Assembly: GCA_016199085.1 (NCBI GenBank)
Contig: JACQHJ010000009.1
Span: 1 to 41,666, forward strand
Source of the DNA: Candidatus Levyibacteriota bacterium
Lineage (GTDB): Bacteria; Patescibacteriota; Microgenomatia; Levybacterales; UBA12049
Direction: 5' to 3'
Length of the DNA stretch: 41,666 nucleotides
The first letter of the stretch is position 1. The number at the start of each line of letters is the position of its first letter. Shown piece by piece: positions 30,335 through 37,870 of this stretch. Both the position numbers and the translations under genes were made by a program. The notes under the pieces are model-generated. The model made no database searches. It was not told the origin of the DNA and was given only the letters and a program-made list of their open reading frames with translations.

Positions 30335-30956
30335 GCCACTTTACGAAGGCACCACTCATTACTTATTTTTTTGGAGTAATACTGTAATCGAATTTGCGAA
30401 AACAAAATCTTACGACATTTTAGATCTAAAAATAAAAAAGGCCAACAGAAAAACCTTGGAAAGTTATTTAAGCAATAATAAGCCAAACTTCGTTATCTTA
30501 AATGGACATGGTTCTTCAGATCTAATTGCTGGTCAAGACGATGAGATAATAATTAAAGTCGGGGAAAATGAGAAAATACTAAAAGGAACTATTGTATATG
30601 CTTTATCCTGTAAAACAGGACAGATATTGGGTCCTAAAAGTATCGATGGAGGAACCATATCTTATATTGGATACAAAGAAGATTTTAGCTTTTGGGGAAA
30701 TTCAAGTTATACTGCGAGACCACATACCGACCCGAGAGCTAAGTTATTTTTTGAACCTTCAAATTTAATTCCATTATCTCTTCTTAAAGGACATAATGTA
30801 AGGGAAGCTTGTGAGAAAGCTAAAAACGCATTTAGAGAGAATGCAATAAAATTAATCACATCTGATTCACCAGATAAATTTGTTGTTCCAGATTTAATAT
30901 GGAATATGGTTCATTTATCAAGTTTTGGCGATGATAATGCTAAAGTAGAACAATAA
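30312..30956 (+). CDS. Compact caspase-like (clan CD) cysteine peptidase
   Basis: 214 residues. The catalytic His is His66 in FVILNGHGSSD, and the catalytic Cys is Cys100 in TIVYALSCKTG, followed by the strand GGTISYIGYKE. This H-G ... A-x-C-x-[ST] arrangement is that of clan CD peptidases (caspases, CHAT, gingipain/C25). The C-terminal end HLSSFGDDNAKV resembles the closing GDP-x-x-x-[LV] of C25/CHAT domains. There is no signal peptide, prodomain or membrane helix, so it acts inside the cell as a bare catalytic domain. The start has a good Shine-Dalgarno (AAGGA, 30300-30304), rare in this window. The specificity pocket residues cannot be read with confidence. It is convergent with ftsZ (44-bp gap). 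Confidence 0.75.
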   Translation: MAKLLITRPLYEGTTHYLFFWSNTVIEFAKTKSYDILDLKIKKANRKTLESYLSNNKPNFVILNGHGSSDLIAGQDDEIIIKVGENEKILKGTIVYALSCKTGQILGPKSIDGGTISYIGYKEDFSFWGNSSYTARPHTDPRAKLFFEPSNLIPLSLLKGHNVREACEKAKNAFRENAIKLITSDSPDKFVVPDLIWNMVHLSSFGDDNAKVEQ

Positions 30957-31000
30957 TACATTATGCCAAATGCAATTTATTCACTTGAGGGTATAAATCT

Positions 31001-32122
31001 CTAATTCTTATTCCTTAAGAATGCGGGAATATCCCATGTGTCATCCTCTTCTTCCTCAACTGGCGGTTGAGGGGGGATGTTTTGATTTTGATTCGCGTTT
31101 GTCTGTTGCTGGTTTTGTACCGGCTCTTCTGTCTGGATTGGAGCAACAAACTCTCTAAGCACTTGTCTTGTCTGATCAAAACCAGTTGCAACAACTGTAA
31201 TTTTAATCTGGTCATGCATTGTGTCATCAATTGTTGCTCCAAAAATTATGTTTGCATCCGGATCTGCCTCAGAAGCAATGATTTTTGCTGCTTCATCAAC
31301 CTCTGACATTGTTAAATCAGGTCCTCCCGTAATATTAAACAAAACTCCCCTTGCTCCCTGCATTGATATTTCAAGCAATGGTGAGGAAACAGATGATCTT
31401 GCAGCAGTCTGGGCTCTGTTTTCTCCAACACCAGTTCCTATTCCCATAAGAGCAGATCCTGCATTTGCCATAATTGTTTTTACATCAGCAAAGTCTACGT
31501 TGATAAGACCGGGAAGAGTAATAAGTTCCGAAATTCCCTGAACTCCCTGGGTTAAAACCGAATCAGCAACCTTAAATGCTTCAAGTAAGGAAAGTTTTCT
31601 ATCAACGACGTCCAATATCCTTTGGTTTGGGATTACGATAAGAGTGTCAACTTTGTCCTTTAACTGCTCAATTCCGTCTTCTGCGGCAACCATTCTTCTT
31701 GTTCCTTCAAAAGAAAACGGCTTTGTAACAACGGCAACCGTAAGCACTCCTAATTCTTTTGCAGCTTTTGCAATAATAGGGGTTGATCCTGTTCCTGTTC
31801 CTCCGCCCATACCTGCTGTTAAAAAAAGCATGTCTGTTCCATTTATTAATTCTTTTATTTTTTCAAAAGATTCCTCAGCCGCTTCTTTTCCAATGTCTGG
31901 ATTTCCACCACTCCCAAGTCCCTTTGTTAAGTTTTCGCCTATCTGAAGTTTTGTAGCCGCCTGATTTAGTAAAAGACTCTGCGCATCAGTATTAACGGAG
32001 ATAAAATCGACATTTACAATGCTGTTTTGCGAAATCATTGTATTTAAGGCGTTTGATCCCCCGCCACCAACACCCATTACTCTAATTTTTGCAAAGTTGG
32101 TTGTCTGTGGTTTTATTAACAT
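31001..32122 (-). CDS. ftsZ: Cell division GTPase FtsZ
   Basis: 373-residue tubulin homologue that forms the Z-ring. The GTP-binding signature is GGGTGTGS (106-113), preceded by [13 protein letters not shown] (17-29); the T7 synergy loop is [15 protein letters not shown] Gln/Asn/Pro-rich flexible linker (about 325-355) precedes the acidic run and the conserved C-terminal peptide [11 protein letters not shown] that binds FtsA. It is the last gene of the dcw run, 52 bp after ftsA, with its own TATAAT five bases before the ATG and no Shine-Dalgarno, so it can be made from both the operon and a leaderless message. Confidence 0.98.
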   Translation of the reverse strand: MLIKPQTTNFAKIRVMGVGGGGSNALNTMISQNSIVNVDFISVNTDAQSLLLNQAATKLQIGENLTKGLGSGGNPDIGKEAAEESFEKIKELINGTDMLFLTAGMGGGTGTGSTPIIAKAAKELGVLTVAVVTKPFSFEGTRRMVAAEDGIEQLKDKVDTLIVIPNQRILDVVDRKLSLLEAFKVADSVLTQGVQGISELITLPGLINVDFADVKTIMANAGSALMGIGTGVGENRAQTAARSSVSSPLLEISMQGARGVLFNITGGPDLTMSEVDEAAKIIASEADPDANIIFGATIDDTMHDQIKITVVATGFDQTRQVLREFVAPIQTEEPVQNQQQTNANQNQNIPPQPPVEEEEDDTWDIPAFLRNKN

Positions 32123-32127
32123 ATTAA

Positions 32128-32133
32128 ATTATA
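32128..32133 (-). promoter_or_regulatory. -10 element of ftsZ
   Basis: Minus-strand TATAAT, five bases (TTAAT) before the ATG at 32122. No clear -35. A leaderless ftsZ transcript is predicted. Confidence 0.45.
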
Positions 32134-32174
32134 CGGGCATACTAACAAAAACATTTGAGTTTTGCAAGTTTATT

Positions 32175-33461
32175 TTAAGGCAGGAAAGATTTGAAAAAAG
32201 AAATAATTTTTGAAAATGTTTTGCTGTCAAATTTAAAGTTATTAAGCTTTGGAATACCGAAACCAAAAGATGACGATGACGACTCGACATTTGACCCGTA
32301 CATCAAAAGCCCGATGACTGCCGAAAACGAAGGATGCTGTATTTCATCGATTATTCCCTTGATATTAGAAGCTATGGCAATTCTAACCGGCATCGCAAGC
32401 ATTCTTTTGGCGCTGTCTGTAATCCCTATTGTCCTTGCTCCCCCTCCTGTGATTACAAGACCTGAGGGAGTTTGTCCCGCAAACCCTGATTTTTTAACTT
32501 CAATTCCAACCATGGTAAAGAGTTCATTTAAGCGGGGTCTTATTATTCCGTCAATCAGGGTTTTTTTGGAAACTTTCTTAAGCTCTTCGGAAAGAGCAAG
32601 AGGAGAAAGATCGACTTCATCTGAAAATCTTTCCGCAACTTTATCCTCAACCCCATCAGTACCCACTTTTTTCTTGATAGGATTTGATAAAAACAATTTT
32701 ATTTTTTCCGCAGACTCTAAGGAGATTCGAAGACCTATTGCCAAATCATTTGTAATGTGTCTTGCTCCGATTGGAATTACCGAGGAATAAGCTACCGATC
32801 CTTCTACATAAATGGAAATATCTGTTGTTCCGGCTCCTATATCAACCAAAACTACCCCTAATTCTTTTTCCGTATCGGATAAAACCGCCATTGAACTTGC
32901 GTATCCGCTAAAAACTACAGCATCTAAATCTACGCCAACTTGCGAGAATGCTTTCTCCATATTTCTAATTGAAGTTGAATTTGCACTTATTATATGAGTA
33001 TCTACTTCAAGCCTAATGCCTGTCATTCCTATCGGGTCTTTAATCCCTTCCTGTCCGTCAACGATATAGCTTCTGGGCAAAACGTGGATAATTTCTCTAC
33101 TAGATGGCAGAGAAACAGCTCTGGCTGCCTCGATAACTCTGGTTAAATCGCTTTCTGCAATTTCTCCCTCGGGTCTTGCAACGGCAACGACCCCTCTTGA
33201 GTTAAGTGATTCTATATGACTTCCGCCTATTGAGGCAATGATGTGGGAAGCGCTGTATCCGGCCATTCGCTCAGCTGCCTCCAGAGAGCTGTTTATGGAA
33301 GTGACCGCCTCTTCTATATCGACAATTTGTCCCTTTCTGATTCCGTTTGATGGGACTTCTGAAACGCCTAAGACATTAACAAAGTCATCTACTTTTGCGA
33401 TGACTGAGACAATTTTCGAGGTACCGATATCTACGCCTACAACAATTTTTCCTTCACTCAT
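32175..33461 (-). CDS. ftsA: Cell division protein FtsA
   Basis: 428-residue actin-like protein that ties FtsZ to the membrane. The phosphate-1 motif is VGVDIGTSKIVSVIAK (8-23), phosphate-2 is VVLVDIGAGTTDISIYVEG, and the adenosine motif is LVITGGGARTIGI. The 1C domain typical of FtsA is present between them. The C-terminus ends in an amphipathic helix (FSKIISFFKSFLP) for membrane binding, reached through a serine-rich linker. The ATG is two bases after the ftsQ stop (TAATTATG). Confidence 0.97.
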   Translation of the reverse strand: MSEGKIVVGVDIGTSKIVSVIAKVDDFVNVLGVSEVPSNGIRKGQIVDIEEAVTSINSSLEAAERMAGYSASHIIASIGGSHIESLNSRGVVAVARPEGEIAESDLTRVIEAARAVSLPSSREIIHVLPRSYIVDGQEGIKDPIGMTGIRLEVDTHIISANSTSIRNMEKAFSQVGVDLDAVVFSGYASSMAVLSDTEKELGVVLVDIGAGTTDISIYVEGSVAYSSVIPIGARHITNDLAIGLRISLESAEKIKLFLSNPIKKKVGTDGVEDKVAERFSDEVDLSPLALSEELKKVSKKTLIDGIIRPRLNELFTMVGIEVKKSGFAGQTPSGLVITGGGARTIGITDSAKRMLAMPVRIAIASNIKGIIDEIQHPSFSAVIGLLMYGSNVESSSSSFGFGIPKLNNFKFDSKTFSKIISFFKSFLP

Positions 33462-33463
33462 AA

Positions 33464-33883
33464 TTACTTAAATGAAACGACAGGATTATCGAATCTAAAA
33501 TCAAGCGATTTTAGCTTCTTACCTTCTATTGTAAGTCTTGAAAGCATAAGTTGTAAAGAGGTTATTTGGCTCGAAACATTCTTTTTTGAGGAAAAAATTA
33601 TCTCGGAATCATCTCTTAATTTTACAGTCAACGACCCGTCGGAATTTGAAGTGACTTTTCCAAAAGAAATATTTTGTTTTTCCAACTCCTCTTCTACTCT
33701 TGCCAGAAGGCTTTCTTTTGTTTGGGACAAAGGACTTATAAAACCGTACGTATTGATGTAAAAGTTTATGTAAAGATAAGAAAAAAAAGTCGTAATAAGT
33801 CCTATAAAAAGAATTGTTATCAAAAGTATCTTAAAACCTTTCTTTGGACTGTATTTATTAATCCTTCTTTTTCGAAGCAACAT
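33464..33883 (-). CDS. ftsQ: Short FtsQ/DivIB-like division protein
   Basis: 139 residues. A basic N-terminus (LLRKRRINKYSPKK) precedes one membrane helix (about 18-43). The remaining 95 extracytoplasmic residues end in the beta-rich FtsQ motif: SLTVKLRDDSEIIF, a helix, and LKSLDFRFDNPVVSFK. Standard FtsQ has a POTRA domain of about 70 residues between the helix and this part; here only about 25 residues are available, so POTRA is missing or reduced. The assignment rests on the C-terminal motif and the position between murG and ftsA. The start has an AGGAG nine bases upstream and overlaps murG by 26 bp. Confidence 0.75.
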   Translation of the reverse strand: MLLRKRRINKYSPKKGFKILLITILFIGLITTFFSYLYINFYINTYGFISPLSQTKESLLARVEEELEKQNISFGKVTSNSDGSLTVKLRDDSEIIFSSKKNVSSQITSLQLMLSRLTIEGKKLKSLDFRFDNPVVSFK

Positions 33884-34958
33884 CTTGTAACACTCCTATT
33901 ACTTTTTCGGCCGCCTTCCCGTCAATCGGGTTTGGTACGTTTAACTTAAACAAGTTAATATTCTTAAGCATCTCATTTAATGCAGAAACAAAAGTCTGGG
34001 AAGTTAGGCTATTTTGTTCATAGACTTTGGATAGACCTAAGCTTTCAATAAATTTAGCGTTTTTAAGCTGCTCGTTTCTTTGCGAGAAAGAAAGAGGAAT
34101 GAGAAGTGATGGTTTTTCCAAAAAAATCAACTCACAAACCGTATTTATTCCAGACCTTGAAACAACAATGTCAGAAGATCTCATAATTTTTGCAGACTCC
34201 ATTGGATCAAGGAATTTTTTGGGAAGATATCGTAAGGCTTTTTCTTTGGGAAGGACCTTTTTGAGATTTTGTAAGTTTTCAAAATCATTAAATTCTATAG
34301 AGTCACCTGTCTGATGAACAATACGAAATGTATCCAAAAGCTTGCCTAAAGACTCCAAAACCAAGCTGTTTATCACGTGCGAACCCTGGCTTCCTCCGGT
34401 GATATAAAGGATAGGAACTTTGTTTTTTTCAGATTCCTCTTTTTTTACCTCTATCACTTCTTTTTTTAGAGGAAGACCCGTTAAAACTGTTTTACCTTTA
34501 GGAAAAAAACTTTGGGAAGAACCAAAGCTAATACAGATCTTTTTGGCAAACAAAGAGACCATTTTATTGGCAAGACCAGCTTCCAGTGTCTGCTCATGTA
34601 TGACAGAGGGTATTCTAAGAAGATAAGAAGCCATTACAACAGGTACTGAAACGTATCCTCCAAAACCCAAAACAACATCTGGCTTTATTTTCTTTAAAAG
34701 CAAAACCGCCTGGGAAAGCCCAATCGGGATTTTTGTCAAAGATGAAATAGTGTGTCTCGTAAATGCTCTCTGCAGCCTTCCGGTATTTAGCTCAAAAAAA
34801 GGAATATTTAAGTCGTTTATTATTTGGTATTCCAAAGAAACAGCAGAGTCTGCCTCCATGGAATATTTTCTTCCGACATAAAAGACCTCATCATCCTTAA
34901 GATTTTCTATTACCGATAGCGCAGGGGACAAATGTCCTCCTATTATTAAAATTTTCAT
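33858..34958 (-). CDS. murG: UDP-GlcNAc:lipid I N-acetylglucosaminyltransferase MurG
   Basis: 366-residue GT-B (GT28) enzyme that converts lipid I to lipid II at the inner face of the membrane. The N-terminal acceptor loop reads IIGGHLSPALSV (5-16), shorter than the usual GGTGGHxxPAL but with the His kept. Other family markers are KPDVVLGFGGYVSVPVV, PSVIHEQTLEAGLANK, the donor loop TGGSQGSHVIN, and SDIVVSRSGINTVCELIFLEKPSLLIPL with the sugar-binding E and QxxNA replaced by QLKNA. It starts one base after ftsW (TAATATG). Confidence 0.95.
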   Translation of the reverse strand: MKILIIGGHLSPALSVIENLKDDEVFYVGRKYSMEADSAVSLEYQIINDLNIPFFELNTGRLQRAFTRHTISSLTKIPIGLSQAVLLLKKIKPDVVLGFGGYVSVPVVMASYLLRIPSVIHEQTLEAGLANKMVSLFAKKICISFGSSQSFFPKGKTVLTGLPLKKEVIEVKKEESEKNKVPILYITGGSQGSHVINSLVLESLGKLLDTFRIVHQTGDSIEFNDFENLQNLKKVLPKEKALRYLPKKFLDPMESAKIMRSSDIVVSRSGINTVCELIFLEKPSLLIPLSFSQRNEQLKNAKFIESLGLSKVYEQNSLTSQTFVSALNEMLKNINLFKLNVPNPIDGKAAEKVIGVLQDVASKKKD

Positions 34959-34959
34959 A

Positions 34960-36027
34960 TTAGTTACTTTGCCTTTTAATATTTAAAAGTATTCCTATTG
35001 AAGTTAAATTGATAATAAGTGCCGTTCCTCCATGGGAAATAAAAGGAAGCGGAATTCCGGTCAAAGGTAAAAGCGCTGTTTGCGCTGCAAGGTTAATAAA
35101 AACCTGGGCTGCCAGAAAAGTCGTAATTCCTGCTGCCAAAAGCTTTCCGAACATATCTTTGGCATTTTTGGAAATCGCAAAGCCTCTAAAAATAATTAGT
35201 AAAAATACGCCAATTATCCCAACAGCTCCTATAAAACCGAGTTCCTCTGCAATGATTGCAAAGATTGAATCGGTTGCATTTTCAGGTAAATATGCATATT
35301 TTTGTAATGAATTACCAAGCCCTACCCCCATAAGCCCTCCACTACCTAATGCTATCAGAATTTGCCTGACATGATAGGATGATGCGCTAACATCTTGGTT
35401 AAAGTTAAAAAAAGTAGCAAGTCTTGCGGCCCTGTATGGTTCCAAAACGATTAAAACAATTCCTGCCAAAAACATAATCGGAAAAGTGATTAAAAGCTGG
35501 ATCACATTTGCTCCTGATAGAAAATATAAAGTTACAGAAAGAGCAAGGATTATCGCAGCAGTTCCCATATCAGGCTCAAGCATGATAAGACCAAGTATCA
35601 TCGAAAGAAGTAGTAAAAATGCCCCGATTCTTCCTTTCTCTTTGGAAGAAAGCCAGGCAGAAAGATAAATAGCCAGAGTAAGCTTGACTACTTCTGAGGG
35701 CTGGAGCGTAAAAAAGCCAAAATCTATCCAGCGCCTTGCTCCCAAAAGCTTTAAGCCAAAACCTGGAATAAAGACCATGACCAAAAGACCGATTGAAACC
35801 AAAAGCAGAGGAAGAGCAAGATTATAAAACCTGTGGTAATTAAACTTGGTAAAAAAGATTAAAGCGCCAAAGCCCAAAACTATCCAGACTATCTGATCTT
35901 TTACATAACGGTATTTGTCGGAAAAATCTCTGAATGCGACAAACGATGAGGCATCATAAATCATGAAAAGCCCAAAAATTGTTAAAAAAATAACACTTCC
36001 TAGAAGTATAAGATCTATTCTTTTCAT
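34960..36027 (-). CDS. ftsW: Division-specific SEDS glycosyltransferase FtsW
   Basis: 355-residue SEDS protein with ten predicted membrane segments; it polymerises lipid II during septation with a class B PBP. Signature stretches are GARRWIDFGFFTLQPSEVVK, LALSVTLYFLSGANVIQL, RQILIALGSGGLMGVGLGNS, DSIFAIIAEELGFIGA and the closing GIPLPFISHGGTALIINL. It is called FtsW from its place between mraY and murG in the dcw cluster. The ATG overlaps the mraY stop (ATGA). No ftsI is in the window. Confidence 0.95.
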   Translation of the reverse strand: MKRIDLILLGSVIFLTIFGLFMIYDASSFVAFRDFSDKYRYVKDQIVWIVLGFGALIFFTKFNYHRFYNLALPLLLVSIGLLVMVFIPGFGLKLLGARRWIDFGFFTLQPSEVVKLTLAIYLSAWLSSKEKGRIGAFLLLLSMILGLIMLEPDMGTAAIILALSVTLYFLSGANVIQLLITFPIMFLAGIVLIVLEPYRAARLATFFNFNQDVSASSYHVRQILIALGSGGLMGVGLGNSLQKYAYLPENATDSIFAIIAEELGFIGAVGIIGVFLLIIFRGFAISKNAKDMFGKLLAAGITTFLAAQVFINLAAQTALLPLTGIPLPFISHGGTALIINLTSIGILLNIKRQSN

Positions 36028-37040
36028 TTATTAAAGAATGCGAGGTATAGTCCCAAAACTGCAAAAAATACACCTAATAACCAACCTCTCATTACAATTT
36101 TAGGTTCGTCCCATCCTCTTTTGAAAAAATATAGATGGAGAGGAGCAACTGGAAATATTTTTCTATGCAATAACTTTTTGCCAAGTATTTGGATAAGAGA
36201 TGATCCAACCTCCAAAACAAAAACTCCTCCGATGACAGCAATTGCCAGGGTTTTACCCGTCAAAAGTCCAATGATTGCAAGGCACGCTCCCAAGGAAAGC
36301 GATCCGACATCTCCAAGCCAGATTCTTGCTCTATATATATTGAAGTATAAAAACGCGGCAACACTTCCCATCAAAACCGCAATGAAGACTCCAAGCCCTT
36401 GGTCAAGATTTGTAAAAGAAATCGCAAGAAATGCAACTAGACTAATAAGAAGTAATCCCGGAGATAAACCGTCAAGTCCGTCTGCAATATTAAATGCATT
36501 TGCAAAAGCAACGATTACAAAAGCTGCAAAGGGAATATATAAAAAACCTATGTCGGCAAGTCCTATTCCTTTTATAAAAAGGAAGGTGTAGTTTAGGTTG
36601 AAATACAAAACTGTTGCGGGAATCAGAGCCAAAAGCCACTGGATTATAAATTTATATCTAAACCTAACTCCTAATAGAAAATATTTCTCAGGCTTTGTAA
36701 CGAGCTTTTTTGCATCGTCAAACATACCCAAGATCCCAAAGCTGATAAATGTAAAAAGGATAGTAAAAAGTTCCCATGGGTTGACCTGGATATTAAATAT
36801 TCCAATTGACCATAAAAATACCGTCGTAACTATTGCAATGATCAAGACTCCTCCACCGAAAGGAGTACCGACTTTCCAAGCATTAAATTTATCAAAAAGT
36901 GGTGTGGGTTCGTTGAAAATATCAACAGTAGCCTGATGTTGACGCCTTAACTTCAATTTATATAAAAAGTCGATAAAGGGAATAATCAGAATAAATGTCA
37001 AAACCATGGACAGAAGTGTCAAACCCAGCAGTTGTGTCAT
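36024..37040 (-). CDS. mraY: Phospho-N-acetylmuramoyl-pentapeptide transferase MraY
   Basis: 338-residue membrane enzyme that makes lipid I from UDP-MurNAc-pentapeptide and undecaprenyl phosphate. It has about ten membrane helices. The Mg-binding DD is 108-109 (GMFDDAKK), the nucleoside site is NAFNIADGLDGLSPG (181-195), and GDVGSLSLG (243-251) is the third conserved loop. The last motif, normally MAPIHHHFE, is VAPLHLYFF here (298-306), so only the first of three histidines is kept. It has its own promoter in the 89-bp gap after the GlmU-like gene; that gap holds nothing else I can identify. Confidence 0.96.
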   Translation of the reverse strand: MTQLLGLTLLSMVLTFILIIPFIDFLYKLKLRRQHQATVDIFNEPTPLFDKFNAWKVGTPFGGGVLIIAIVTTVFLWSIGIFNIQVNPWELFTILFTFISFGILGMFDDAKKLVTKPEKYFLLGVRFRYKFIIQWLLALIPATVLYFNLNYTFLFIKGIGLADIGFLYIPFAAFVIVAFANAFNIADGLDGLSPGLLLISLVAFLAISFTNLDQGLGVFIAVLMGSVAAFLYFNIYRARIWLGDVGSLSLGACLAIIGLLTGKTLAIAVIGGVFVLEVGSSLIQILGKKLLHRKIFPVAPLHLYFFKRGWDEPKIVMRGWLLGVFFAVLGLYLAFFNK

Positions 37041-37048
37041 ATTTTGTT

Positions 37049-37077
37049 ATTATAATCCCTTGAGAGTTTATATTCAA
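37049..37077 (-). promoter_or_regulatory. Promoter of mraY-ftsW-murG-ftsQ-ftsA
   Basis: Minus-strand TTGAAT (37072-37077), 17-bp spacer, perfect TATAAT (37049-37054). Transcription would start near 37042, one or two bases before the ATG at 37040. Confidence 0.7.
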
Positions 37078-37129
37078 TAAAAACTGCTCAACGCTTAGAT
37101 TTTGGATATAACCAATGATGCCTAAGATA

Positions 37130-37870
37130 TTATTTTGTATTTCGGAGTAATTGTTCTGCCTCTTCCAGTTCCTGCTTTGTGTTAATTCCTCTCCAGGGGA
37201 TTTGACCCGCAGGAAGAGTTTCAATTCTCTCTGAGTTTTTTATGCCGATATCAATTATCCTGGTAATATAATATTCTGCTGTAATTTCGCTTCTTTTTAT
37301 CTTGGGAAGATATTTTCTTAAAAACTGACTATTGAAAATGTAACAGCCGGGATTTATTTCTTTTATTTTTTGCTGGTTTTTTGTTGCATCTTTTTCTTCG
37401 ACAATTGCGCTTACTTTGCCCGAACTATTCCTAATTATCCTTCCAAGCCCAAATGGATTTTCTTTTTCGATTGTTAAAAAAGTGAGACCGGCATTGGACG
37501 CTAAATGTTTTTCTATCAGCTTTTCGATAAGGTCTCTTTTATAGAAAGCGCTGTCGTCTCCGTTTAGAACAATTATGTGTCTAGCGTCTTTTGCCATTTG
37601 ACGCATACCAACGAGAACTGCATGCGCAGTCCCTAATCTTTTTTTCTGTTCTGCAAAGCGTACTTTTTGTCCCAGGATATTCATTACGGAAACCTTGGCA
37701 AAGCCAACGACTACGACAATGTTTTTTATCTGTAAATTTTCCAAAAGCTCAATCGTATGAACAATCATGGGCTTATCGGCAAGAGGCATCGCTACCTTAT
37801 TAACAGCTGTAGCATTCATTCTTTTACCTTTACCAGCGGCGAGAATTATGGCACCTAGATTTTTATTCAT
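37130..37870 (-). CDS. GlmU-like nucleotidyltransferase (uridylyltransferase domain only)
   Basis: 246-residue GT-A-like sugar-phosphate nucleotidyltransferase. The signature is AIILAAGKGKRM (7-18), with QKKRLGTAHAV (the GlmU Q-x-x-x-LGTAHAV), LNGDDSAF, GLGRIIRNSSGKVSAIVEEKDAT-like loop, NPGCYIF and WRGINTKQELEEAE. These follow the N-terminal half of GlmU closely, but the left-handed beta-helix acetyltransferase half is missing. The likely reaction is UTP + GlcNAc-1-phosphate to UDP-GlcNAc, the substrate of MurA just upstream. A different hexose-1-phosphate is possible. The ATG follows the murA stop directly (TAAATG). Confidence 0.82.
   Translation of the reverse strand: MNKNLGAIILAAGKGKRMNATAVNKVAMPLADKPMIVHTIELLENLQIKNIVVVVGFAKVSVMNILGQKVRFAEQKKRLGTAHAVLVGMRQMAKDARHIIVLNGDDSAFYKRDLIEKLIEKHLASNAGLTFLTIEKENPFGLGRIIRNSSGKVSAIVEEKDATKNQQKIKEINPGCYIFNSQFLRKYLPKIKRSEITAEYYITRIIDIGIKNSERIETLPAGQIPWRGINTKQELEEAEQLLRNTK

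Noticed and set aside
36958-37224. 88-codon minus-strand frame across the mraY start and the end of the GlmU-like gene
   Set aside because: It overlaps two well-supported genes in another frame, covers the mraY promoter, and its sequence resembles no protein.
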